Of a DNA stretch of 12,757 bases, positions 1 to 6,898 are shown piece after piece. Below the pieces are notes generated by a model. It was not told where the DNA came from, did no database searches, and saw only the letters and a program-made list of their open reading frames with translations. The translations under genes were made by a program, and so were the position numbers. Every line of letters begins with the position of its first letter. Position 1 is the first letter of the stretch. The stretch covers positions 1 to 12,757 of the forward strand of contig JAMXLG010000129.1 in NCBI GenBank assembly GCA_024281135.1, in the 5' to 3' direction. The stretch comes from Vulcanimicrobiia bacterium. GTDB taxonomy: Bacteria; Eremiobacterota; Eremiobacteria; Baltobacterales; Baltobacteraceae.

Positions 1-379
1 CGAGAAACTGCTCTGCAGCATCTTCATTTCCCGTCCGGCCGTCCATGACGAACGAACCCGGCCGGTAGCCCGCGCCGCCGGGCGTAGGGACGCCGATAAC
101 AACGTTTGGTGCCGCCTCGGCGCCCTCATTTGCTACGCTGAGGGTTGCGGTCACTACGGCTCCCGGAATGACGCTTGAGGCGGGATTTGCCGTGACCATG
201 GCGGTGAGGACCGCGCTACGCGCCGCGGGCGGCAGCTCGTCCTCGGGAAAGAACCCTCCCTCGGCGAGCGCTCGCGACTGCCACGCGGTTGGGCTCGGAG
301 GCGCAAGGCCGAGCGAGGCTCGTTGCAGCTCGATGAGCCGCATGTCGGCACTAAGCTCGAAGTCCGGATTGACGTTCAC
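1..379 (-). CDS. Partial DUF11-like (conserved repeat domain) protein
   Basis: This open frame runs leftward without a stop for 126 codons and leaves the window at position 1, so only the N-terminal part is present. It starts at a GTG whose first base is the last base of the preceding gene's TAG (TAGTG junction), with an AGGG ribosome-site-like stretch 4 bases upstream. Residues 1-60 have no recognisable fold and no signal peptide. From about residue 63 the chain resembles the start of a DUF11/conserved-repeat beta-sandwich: PGAVVTATLSVANEGAEAAP at 72-91, then a GYRPGSF-type strand at 104-110. Such domains usually occur in surface or envelope proteins, often repeated. The overlap with the AAA ATPase gene implies co-expression and perhaps a shared envelope role. 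Function is unknown. A downstream ATG at codon 13 is a less likely start. Confidence 0.72.
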   Translation of the reverse strand, partial: MNVNPDFELSADMRLIELQRASLGLAPPSPTAWQSRALAEGGFFPEDELPPAARSAVLTAMVTANPASSVIPGAVVTATLSVANEGAEAAPNVVIGVPTPGGAGYRPGSFVMDGRTGNEDAAEQFL

Positions 380-1362
380 TACGCCCTGCGGGCGAAGAGG
401 CGTGAGAAGAAGCCTTGAGGGCGAGCGGGTTCCGCCGCCGGTGCGGTTCCGTTGGCCGAAATCGGCTCCATCGGTGGAGGCGCCTCGGCGACTTTGGGGC
501 GTGCCGTAATGCCGCGCGCCAACAGCGATGTCCTAACGTGATCTTCGATGACGAGCGTGCTCGCGCGGTCCGCCGCTTCTTGCATGGCAAGGTGCGCGAT
601 CATCGTCATGCGGCGCAGAATGCCCGCGGCCGCGTGAGCGAGTAGGCCGCGCGCCTCGGGCGTGAAGAGCTGCGTCCCCGGCGTGAGGCCGGCTTGCGAG
701 AGGCGGTAATCGAGCACGGCGAGCGAGGTCGATTCGTCGAGCGGATTCAAGCGAATCCAAGAGTCAACGCGATCGGCAAGATTTCCGCGCGCATTGATTC
801 TGGTCTCGAGCTCACTTTGACCGAAAAGCAAAATGTTAAGCAGTTTACGCTGCGGCACTTGATAGTTCAACAGCATGCGCAACGCCTCGAGATTTTCGTC
901 GCTAAGATTCTGCGCCTCATCGATGACGAGCACTAACGTTCGCTTCTCGAGGACGGCAGTTTCGAAGAAGAAATTCTTGAGGGCGTTCTTGAGCGCAGCG
1001 CTCGACCGCGGGGGAAGCGCCAGCCCGAAGACGCGTCCGATTGCAATCAGAAACTCCGTCTCGGTTGCAAACGTCGGATCGAGGATCTTACCGAGCACGA
1101 CGCGATCGTCACCAAGTAATTCTTGTTCGAGCGCGCCGCTCAAGCTCGTTTTTCCAGTACCGGGATCGCCGAGAACAACAGTCAGGCCGCGCGAGGCGTC
1201 GACCGATTCGTACAACCGCTCTTTGGCTTTTCGGAGCGCGCCGAGTTCGCAATAAAAATACGGATCTGCCGTATCTAAAAACGGATCGCGTTCAAGCCCG
1301 AAAAAGCGATAATACCTCGACATGGGGTGTCGCGTTACTTTGACTTCAGACACTAAAGTCAT
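379..1362 (-). CDS. ExeA/secretion-type AAA ATPase
   Basis: The product is a P-loop ATPase of 327 residues. An N-terminal YYRFFGLERDPF segment (17-28) followed by DPYFY is the hallmark of the ExeA/GspA-like AAA family and of the related ATPases in PEP-CTERM/exosortase polysaccharide loci. Walker A is GDPGTGKT (65-72), Walker B is LVLVIDEAQ (143-151), and a sensor-1-like strand LLFGQSEL lies at 178-185. The AAA lid continues to about residue 285. The tail is rich in Pro and Ala and ends with an amphipathic FFSRLFARRA. There is no peptidoglycan-binding domain, unlike full-length ExeA. The 1362 ATG overlaps the upstream PHP gene's TGA (ATGA), which supports coupling. The internal ATG at 1323 would give a family-typical N-terminus and is a fair alternative. 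The cellular role is unproven; secretion or envelope assembly is an inference from family and location. Confidence 0.88.
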   Translation of the reverse strand: MTLVSEVKVTRHPMSRYYRFFGLERDPFLDTADPYFYCELGALRKAKERLYESVDASRGLTVVLGDPGTGKTSLSGALEQELLGDDRVVLGKILDPTFATETEFLIAIGRVFGLALPPRSSAALKNALKNFFFETAVLEKRTLVLVIDEAQNLSDENLEALRMLLNYQVPQRKLLNILLFGQSELETRINARGNLADRVDSWIRLNPLDESTSLAVLDYRLSQAGLTPGTQLFTPEARGLLAHAAAGILRRMTMIAHLAMQEAADRASTLVIEDHVRTSLLARGITARPKVAEAPPPMEPISANGTAPAAEPARPQGFFSRLFARRA

Positions 1363-2186
1363 TGTCGCACGCGCGATGCGACGGCTTCGCGAAGCCGGTC
1401 CATCTCTCGAACGGGAAACAGCACGCCGATCGGACGGCCTTCGACCGGAGCGTGGAAATCCGTGCCTGCCGTCGCAAGCAAACCGTGCGCCCGGGCCAGC
1501 TGGAACAATTGGTGCTGCAACTCGGCGCCGGCAGTCGGGTGGACGATTTCTATCCCGTCGATGCCGAGTTCGATTAGTTCACCGAGATCCGAGTCGTTAC
1601 GCAATCGTTGCGGGTGCGCCGCAATTGCGACACCTTCCGATGCATGAATCAGTTCGATCGCGTGTGCTGACGTCAGTCGCTCGAGTGCAACATAGGCACC
1701 CTTGTCGTCGGCTAAATAATGATCGAAGGCTTCTTGGACTGTTGCTACCACGCCGCACGCGACGAGGGCACGTGCCAAGTGAGGGCGGCCGAGACTGACC
1801 GTTCCCAATGCCTGGGCTCGCACGTCGGTCATCGACAACTCTATGCCGTTTTTCCGCACGGCCTCGATCATCGCGAACATCCGCTCTTCTCGTGCTGCGC
1901 GCTGAGCAGCCAATGCCATAAGCAAAGGAGACTCCTTGCTTTTCACGCCGTACGCAAGGATGTGAGCGGTGTGACCGCAATGATGCGAATCGACCTCTAG
2001 CCCCGGTATCGACCGTTCGGCGAGGTCTGCCGGCAGGGGGTATGCGTCGAGCGAGTCGTGATCCGAGATGCAAAAAAAATCGAGCGACTGCTTGTTAACT
2101 TCCTCTAATAAGCGCGCGACTTCCCACACGCCGTCGGAACAGCGGGTGTGCATGTGAAGATCGACGAGTGCGAGGGGGTCGTTCAT
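1359..2186 (-). CDS. PHP-domain phosphoesterase (candidate 3',5'-nucleoside bisphosphate phosphatase)
   Basis: This 275-residue protein carries a complete PHP metal site: H11 and H13 in DLHMHTRCSDG (D18 also), D42-H43 in ISDHDS, E64 in GLEVDS, H72/H75 in GHTAHILAYG, H191 in AAHPQ, and D243/H245 in GTDFHAP. The insert SLGRPHLARAL (131-141) is typical of the TrpH/YciV group. Characterised members of that group (Chromobacterium Cv1693, E. coli YciV/RNase AM) hydrolyse 3',5'-nucleoside bisphosphates such as PAP or trim RNA 5' ends. There is no signal peptide, so it should be cytosolic. It is transcribed divergently from cysD with 49 bases between the starts, and PAP is what sulfotransferases release from PAPS, so a PAP-clearing role is attractive. 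That role is inference; the fold and metal site are clear. Its TGA overlaps the start of the AAA ATPase gene. Confidence 0.9.
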   Translation of the reverse strand: MNDPLALVDLHMHTRCSDGVWEVARLLEEVNKQSLDFFCISDHDSLDAYPLPADLAERSIPGLEVDSHHCGHTAHILAYGVKSKESPLLMALAAQRAAREERMFAMIEAVRKNGIELSMTDVRAQALGTVSLGRPHLARALVACGVVATVQEAFDHYLADDKGAYVALERLTSAHAIELIHASEGVAIAAHPQRLRNDSDLGELIELGIDGIEIVHPTAGAELQHQLFQLARAHGLLATAGTDFHAPVEGRPIGVLFPVREMDRLREAVASRVRQ

Positions 2187-2235
2187 GGGCTCTCGATTCT
2201 AAGCTATCGGTTCTCCGCGCCGATTCATTAAACGC
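2187..2235. promoter_or_regulatory. Short divergent intergenic region between the PHP gene and cysD
   Basis: These 49 bases must hold the leftward promoter for the PHP operon and probably the rightward promoter for cysDNC. On the minus strand, TAGAAT (plus-strand positions 2196-2201) matches the -10 consensus at five of six bases and sits 9 bases before the PHP ATG, with GAGAG between them. A transcript from it would have almost no leader. I see no convincing -35 for it. On the plus strand no clear -10/-35 pair or Shine-Dalgarno sequence precedes the cysD ATG. Assignment is tentative. Confidence 0.3.
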
Positions 2236-3045
2236 ATGACCAGCAGCCGGCTCTCTTACCTCGACGAACTCGAGGCGCGTACGATCTTTATCCTGCGCGA
2301 AGCATTTTCGTGCGTCTCGCCGCTTGCGATGTTGTGGTCGATCGGTAAAGATTCGACCGCGCTTCTTTGGATGGTGCGCAAGGCGTTTCTCGGTGAGGTG
2401 CCGTTTCCGGTCGTGTTGCTCGATACCGGCATGGAGTTCGACGAAGTCTACAAATTCCGCGATTGGCTCGTCGACGAATGGAATCTGCCGGTAGAGGCGG
2501 AGATGTGTCCGCCGGAACATACCGTCGATCAAACGTTACCTCCCGCCGCTCGACACGCCGCGCGCAAAACCGCGGGATTACGTTCCTTGATCGCGCGCGA
2601 GAAGTATCGCGGCATCATTCTTGGTATCCGCCGCGACGAACAAGCGATTCGCGCAAAAGAACGCATCTTCAGCCCACGCAATGCCGATGGATCGTGGGAC
2701 CCGCGCACGCAGCCGCCGGAGCTCTGGGAGTATTTTCCGCACGACGTGCCCGATGGCGCGCACGTGCGCATTCATCCATTGCTGCAGTGGACGGAACTCG
2801 ACATTTGGCGGTACACGATGCGCGAGAACGTTCCGTACGTGCCGCTGTATCTTGCGAAAAACGGCAAACGCTACCGTTCGCTCGGCGAGAGTAACATTAC
2901 GTTTCCGATCCAGAGCAATGCCGATACGCTTGAAGCTATCATCGCGGAGCTCGAAGTAACGCGTCAGCCGGAACGCGCCGGACGCACGATGGACAATGAA
3001 AGCGAAGATGCGTTCGAACGGCTTCGCACCTCGGGGTACATGTGA
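2236..3045 (+). CDS. cysD: Sulfate adenylyltransferase subunit 2 (CysD)
   Basis: CysD is the nucleotide-binding small subunit of ATP sulfurylase, converting sulfate and ATP to adenosine 5'-phosphosulfate (APS) and pyrophosphate in complex with the GTPase CysN. The 269-residue product shows the PP-loop SIGKDS (35-40), the LLDTGMEFDEVY segment (61-72), GIRRDEQAIRAKERIFSPRN (130-149), and RYRSLGESNITFPIQS (212-227) near the C-terminus, all family landmarks. It is somewhat shorter than the roughly 300-residue enterobacterial enzyme, mainly at the ends. The ATG at 2236 is the first start after the divergent gap; no good Shine-Dalgarno is visible. Its TGA overlaps the GTG start of cysNC by four bases, so the two are translationally coupled. 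No cysH, cysI or cysJ is in the window, which fits a dedicated PAPS supply rather than sulfate assimilation, although those genes could lie elsewhere. Confidence 0.96.
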   Translation: MTSSRLSYLDELEARTIFILREAFSCVSPLAMLWSIGKDSTALLWMVRKAFLGEVPFPVVLLDTGMEFDEVYKFRDWLVDEWNLPVEAEMCPPEHTVDQTLPPAARHAARKTAGLRSLIAREKYRGIILGIRRDEQAIRAKERIFSPRNADGSWDPRTQPPELWEYFPHDVPDGAHVRIHPLLQWTELDIWRYTMRENVPYVPLYLAKNGKRYRSLGESNITFPIQSNADTLEAIIAELEVTRQPERAGRTMDNESEDAFERLRTSGYM

Positions 3046-4889
3046 AACAACTTCGTATCGTTATGGTTGGCGATGTCGACGCCGGAAAGTCGACGATCCT
3101 GGGGCGGCTGCTTGTTGACATCGGCCAAGTTACGCCGGAAAAGCTGGCGGAACTTGAATCGTCGAGCGCCAAACGCGGCGTTCCGATCGAGTACTCCTTC
3201 TTGCTCGATGCCTTCCAAGTCGAGCGCGACCAGGCGATTACGCTCGATGTATCGCGCGTGTGGGTCCGTACGGCTGATGCGGAGTTCGTCTTCGTTGACG
3301 CACCGGGCCATCGAGAGCTCATTCGCAATCTTTTGAGCGGTGCATCGGAAGTCGACCTCCCGGTACTCGTGGTCGCGGCCGACGAAGGCATCACGTCGCA
3401 AACGCGCAAGCAAGCGCTGTTTTTGCAGTGGCTCGGGTTTGCGAACGTTCTCGTCGCGATCAACAAACTCGACCTGGCGGAAGGATCACAGGTCGCCTAC
3501 GAACAGCGCCGCAAAGAAGTCGAAGCATTTCTGGCGCAGTTGGAGATTGCGCCGGTTGCCATCATTCCGGTTGCCGCGCGTAGCGGCGATAACGTCGTCG
3601 TGCGCGGCGAACTGACGTCATGGTGGAACGGTCCAACGTTACTTCAAGCGCTGACGGCGCAAGAGCGCCGTGTGTACGGCGAGAGCGATGCGCTTCGTTT
3701 CCTCGTTCAGGACGTCTACCGTCGCGACGGATCGCGAATGCTCGTTGGCCGGATTGAAAGCGGTACGCTGCAACGTGGAGAGCATCTGACGTTTTGGCCG
3801 TTGCAGACGGGCGCACGCGTAGCTCGCATCGTGCAATGGCCGGATGAAGTCGATATCGCATTCGCCGGTTCGCACGTAGCAGTCGAACTCGATTCCCGCG
3901 TGTTTGTCGACCGCGGAGCTGTCGGCAGCCGCGCAGCGCACGGGCCCGAATTGGGACACGTGTTGCAAGCCCGAATTGTTTGGCTTGGACGCGAGCCGGT
4001 GGGCGCGGGTGAGGCAATGCGTTTGCGTCTTGGCACGAGAGAAATTCCCGTGACGCTTCAGCGCATCGACGAGATACTCGACCCCGACACCATCGAAGCG
4101 CGGGCCGGCGACCAACTGACGAGCGGCGACGTAGGCGTCGTTACGCTCGTTTCGCGCGAGCTCATTGCTGCAGACGTGACGATCGAAGCTTCCAGCGTCA
4201 GCCGCTTCGTGCTCGTTCGCAACGGACAAATCGTGGCCGGTGGGCGCGTTGACGCCGTCGTTGGTCACGCTCGAGGAGAGGGCGCAACCAATGTCGTTGC
4301 GATGACGTCGTCCGTAGATACCGCGGAGCGCGCAACGCGTAACGGCCACGGCGGCGGCGTTTTCTGGCTGACGGGACTTCCGAGCGCCGGAAAGTCGACC
4401 GTTGCAATGACCGCGCAGCGCATGCTCTTCGAACGTGGACGTAATGTGTACGTCCTCGACGGCGACACGCTGCGGACCACACTCAATGTCGATCTTGGCT
4501 TCTCGGATGAGGATCGCGCCGAGAACGTTCGCCGGACGGCCGCCGTGGCGAGCGTCTTTGCGGACGCCGGGTTCGTCGTGATCTGCGCGTTGATTTCACC
4601 GTTTGCCGCGGATCGCGAGTTAGCCCGCGCCGCGTATCCGAACGGATTCTACGAAATCTACGTCGAGTGCGATCTTGCAACCGCGGAACGCCGCGACGTC
4701 AAAGGTCATTATCAGCGAGCACGTCGCGGTGAATTGGCGAAATTCACCGGGATCTCTTCGCCGTATGAAATTCCCGAGAACGCCGACCTCCGGCTCGATA
4801 CAGCTTCGCGCAGCGTCGAGGAATCCGCGGCAGAGCTTCTTGAGTTCATCGAAGGTCATGTCATGTTGAGGGCGACCGCATCCCGCTGA
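3042..4889 (+). CDS. cysNC: Bifunctional sulfate adenylyltransferase subunit 1 / APS kinase (CysNC)
   Basis: This is a fused enzyme of 615 residues. The N-terminal part (about 1-420) is the EF-Tu-like GTPase CysN, which drives APS formation with CysD: G1 GDVDAGKST (10-18), G3 DAPGH (86-90), G4 NKLD (141-144), followed by beta-barrel domains. A Thr/Ser/Gly-rich linker (about 421-438) leads to APS kinase (CysC, about 439-605), which makes PAPS: P-loop GLPSAGKST (445-453), DGDTLR (473-478), ISPFAADR (518-525), and KGHYQRARRGELAKFTGI (554-571). The order and size match CysNC and rhizobial NodQ proteins. Start is the GTG at 3042 (GTGA overlap with the cysD stop), with GGGG 5 bases upstream. The 3' end overlaps the convergent sulfotransferase gene by 29 bases. 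All key nucleotide-binding motifs are intact, so both activities are expected. Confidence 0.96.
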   Translation: MKQLRIVMVGDVDAGKSTILGRLLVDIGQVTPEKLAELESSSAKRGVPIEYSFLLDAFQVERDQAITLDVSRVWVRTADAEFVFVDAPGHRELIRNLLSGASEVDLPVLVVAADEGITSQTRKQALFLQWLGFANVLVAINKLDLAEGSQVAYEQRRKEVEAFLAQLEIAPVAIIPVAARSGDNVVVRGELTSWWNGPTLLQALTAQERRVYGESDALRFLVQDVYRRDGSRMLVGRIESGTLQRGEHLTFWPLQTGARVARIVQWPDEVDIAFAGSHVAVELDSRVFVDRGAVGSRAAHGPELGHVLQARIVWLGREPVGAGEAMRLRLGTREIPVTLQRIDEILDPDTIEARAGDQLTSGDVGVVTLVSRELIAADVTIEASSVSRFVLVRNGQIVAGGRVDAVVGHARGEGATNVVAMTSSVDTAERATRNGHGGGVFWLTGLPSAGKSTVAMTAQRMLFERGRNVYVLDGDTLRTTLNVDLGFSDEDRAENVRRTAAVASVFADAGFVVICALISPFAADRELARAAYPNGFYEIYVECDLATAERRDVKGHYQRARRGELAKFTGISSPYEIPENADLRLDTASRSVEESAAELLEFIEGHVMLRATASR

Positions 4890-5910
4890 GCCAATCATCG
4901 ACGCAACGATCGTAGGTCTCGCGCTGCAAACGGGTGATCTCCCATTGAGCATCTTTTGCTTCGGGCACTTCATCCGCGGATGCGAATTGTAACCGGGTCG
5001 CAAAGCTGCGTTCAACTCGAAGATTACTCTCTGCGAATGCTCTGATAAACGCGAGATGTTCGTCGCGAGAGAAGAGCTGGAACGGCGCCACGGCAACTTG
5101 CTCGTCGACCGTCGGTGCGAATCTCCTTAGGAATTCGGTTGGTTCTTCGGGCACGGAGACGCCGGGAAAGATATGCATGTACGCCGTCGCGAGGATTTGA
5201 ACAAATCTCAGCCGGAGGTTAGCGACCGCGTAAGAGACGCTGAGTTTTGGTTTTGTCAAATCCAAAGCGGGCGCGGCTAGTGCGAGCGTCTCTAGGAAAT
5301 CGTAAAAAATCTGTGACAGGTTTCCATCGGTTCTGTACGCTTTTGCGAAGACGCTTTCGCGTCCGGTGACAGACTCGATGTTGCTCAGCAAACGCGCGTA
5401 ATCGTATTCCAGCACGCCGCCGTTTTCCAACCGGTATTGCCCGGTCGTGAGGATTTCATCGATGTACGGTGCGATCCGACGAATAGCTTGATCGCTGTGA
5501 ACGCGCTGACCGTACATCGACTCTGCGAGCGTTCCCTGCGCGCGAAGGTAGGTGATGACCTTAGGCTCGAAGCCCGCCGCCCGAATCGTATTGCATAATG
5601 CCGTGAGTGCCGCTGGCCGTTGAGGAAGAAGTGCGAGGTCCTCGGCCGTAATCAGCGCTACGCGTTCTTCCAGGCTGTTGAGCTCGTCGCGCAACGCTCG
5701 CTGCACCGGCCCATCATCGTTTGAGAGCAGCTCCCACGCAAGGTGGTGATTGCCCCAATTCATCTCGCCTTCGCGACCCGCTCGAAGGAGATGAAGACCC
5801 GTGCTCTCTAGCGCTTCTCGATTCTCATTGAGAAAGAGTTGTAGCGCGGTCGAACCGGTCTTATGCGTGCCGATGTGGAGGATGCACGTTCGCTGCGAAA
5901 CCGGACTCAT
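4861..5910 (-). CDS. PAPS-dependent sulfotransferase-like protein (downstream paralogue)
   Basis: The 349-residue product has the two PAPS-binding signatures of sulfotransferases. The 5'-phosphosulfate loop is GTHKTGST (14-21). The 3'-phosphate site is formed by R123 and S131 in YLRAQGTLAESMY (121-133), with the canonical eight-residue spacing. It is clearly paralogous to the gene just upstream; shared blocks include GNHHLAWELL (53-62), TAEDLALLPQRP (88-99) and GFEPKVITYLR (113-123). Such proteins transfer sulfate from PAPS to glycans or lipids; the acceptor cannot be read from sequence. No signal peptide or membrane segment is evident, so it probably acts in the cytosol, where PAPS is made. 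The ATG at 5910 is the only plausible start before the P-loop, giving a 50-base overlap with the upstream gene. Its 3' end overlaps cysNC tail to tail. Confidence 0.85.
   Translation of the reverse strand: MSPVSQRTCILHIGTHKTGSTALQLFLNENREALESTGLHLLRAGREGEMNWGNHHLAWELLSNDDGPVQRALRDELNSLEERVALITAEDLALLPQRPAALTALCNTIRAAGFEPKVITYLRAQGTLAESMYGQRVHSDQAIRRIAPYIDEILTTGQYRLENGGVLEYDYARLLSNIESVTGRESVFAKAYRTDGNLSQIFYDFLETLALAAPALDLTKPKLSVSYAVANLRLRFVQILATAYMHIFPGVSVPEEPTEFLRRFAPTVDEQVAVAPFQLFSRDEHLAFIRAFAESNLRVERSFATRLQFASADEVPEAKDAQWEITRLQRETYDRCVDDWLSGMRSPST
5858..5873. repeat. 16-base direct repeat, copy 1 (sulfotransferase P-loop codons)
   Basis: The sequence gtcttatgcgtgccga here is identical to 6855-6870. 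It encodes the conserved GTHKT part of the PAPS-binding loop in the downstream sulfotransferase. It is a remnant of the tandem duplication; recombination between the copies would remove 997 bases and leave one hybrid gene. Confidence 0.85.
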
Positions 5911-6898
5911 TATTCCGCCATTGGTTGATGCAAGCCGCTAGAACTTCCCGTTGGACGCCCGTTACGTTTTCGTGCGCGGATAAGCGCCGAAATTGCATCG
6001 TCACGCCGAAGCGCTCCCTGAGACGTTCGTTGGAACCTGCAAATGCAGATGCAAATCGGACGACGTCGCTCGGTGAGAGCAGAAAAAAGCGTGAATCCAG
6101 GATCGCCGCCGGGACGTGCGGCACCCATCGGTCGAAAAACGCTTTCCCGTCGTTGGGTACGGGATCATTGGGACGCAACCGGACGAACACGTTGCCGAGC
6201 AGTGCTCCGAACGTCAAGCTCTCATTGACGCGCGGGTGGTGAAGCTCTAGGCTCAACCCGCCGGCACGGAAACCCGGCACCAACTGCTCGAAGGCTCCAA
6301 GAAAATCATGAAAGATTGCTAGGTCGTCCCCGCTCCGCGAATATGGCCTGGCAAGGACGTTCTCTCTTCCAACCGCCTCAGCAAACGAATCTAACATGCG
6401 ATCGTAGCGAAAGTCGATCGTGGAACCGCCCGCTTCGTGAGTGCCGCTGTCGATGACCCGCTCGACGTACTCCTCGAACTGCTCAACGCTTCCGTGCTTG
6501 ATGCGCTCCGCATACATGGACTCAGCGAATCCCGCTTGGTCTCGCAAGTAAACGAGAATCTTTGGGTTAAAGCCCGCGCCGCGAATCATTTCGATGAAGC
6601 GTGCTAATTCCAGCGGGCGCTGATGCAAGAGAGAGAGGTCTTCAGCACTTAGCACAATGGATTGTGCTGAGAGTTCTTGCAGTTCGTGCTTTAGCTGCCG
6701 GACATAATTATCGAAATGTCCGGCTAACAGATCCCAAGCGACATTATGATTGCCCGGAACGACACCATACCACCCGGTCTTTGAAAAAGCGATTCCCGCG
6801 CGTTCCAGCGCTTCCGCGTTTGACTGTAAGAAATATTGAAGCGACGTCGTGCCTGTCTTATGCGTGCCGACGTGCAGGACGCAAACTCGATCAGGCAT
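5861..6898 (-). CDS. PAPS-dependent sulfotransferase-like protein (upstream paralogue)
   Basis: The 345-residue product begins almost directly with the 5'-phosphosulfate loop, GTHKTGTT at 11-18, and has the 3'-phosphate pair R119 and S127 in YLRDQAGFAESMY (117-129). Conserved blocks shared with the downstream copy include GNHNVAWDLL (49-58), SAEDLSLLHQRP (84-95) and the C-terminal CINQWRN (323-329). The two are tandem duplicates that have diverged substantially, so they probably sulfate different positions or acceptors (inference). After CINQW this copy has a 16-to-17-residue extra tail, encoded in the bases that overlap the next gene. Start ATG at 6898 follows a CAGG ribosome-site-like stretch and overlaps the stop of the glycosyltransferase gene by 8 bases (ATGCCTGA), implying translational coupling and a shared pathway. 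An acceptor made by that glycosyltransferase is the simplest reading. Confidence 0.86.
   Translation of the reverse strand: MPDRVCVLHVGTHKTGTTSLQYFLQSNAEALERAGIAFSKTGWYGVVPGNHNVAWDLLAGHFDNYVRQLKHELQELSAQSIVLSAEDLSLLHQRPLELARFIEMIRGAGFNPKILVYLRDQAGFAESMYAERIKHGSVEQFEEYVERVIDSGTHEAGGSTIDFRYDRMLDSFAEAVGRENVLARPYSRSGDDLAIFHDFLGAFEQLVPGFRAGGLSLELHHPRVNESLTFGALLGNVFVRLRPNDPVPNDGKAFFDRWVPHVPAAILDSRFFLLSPSDVVRFASAFAGSNERLRERFGVTMQFRRLSAHENVTGVQREVLAACINQWRNNESGFAANVHPPHRHA
6855..6870. repeat. 16-base direct repeat, copy 2 (sulfotransferase P-loop codons)
   Basis: This is the second copy of gtcttatgcgtgccga (see 5858-5873), here encoding the PAPS-binding loop of the upstream sulfotransferase. Flanking bases are similar but not identical. 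Confidence 0.85.

Noticed and set aside
379..1362. AAA ATPase as a transposition helper (TniB-like) marking a mobile element
   Set aside because: The FFGLERDPF N-terminus fits ExeA/secretion ATPases, and no transposase, integrase or terminal repeats are nearby.
2939..3466. Minus-strand open frame of 175 codons over the cysD/cysNC junction
   Set aside because: It is antisense to conserved GTPase motifs and has a Ser/Thr/Arg-rich composition typical of shadow frames.
3639..4349. A 236-codon minus-strand open frame inside cysNC
   Set aside because: CysNC is continuous and conserved here; the antisense translation is rich in Arg, His and Cys and resembles no family.
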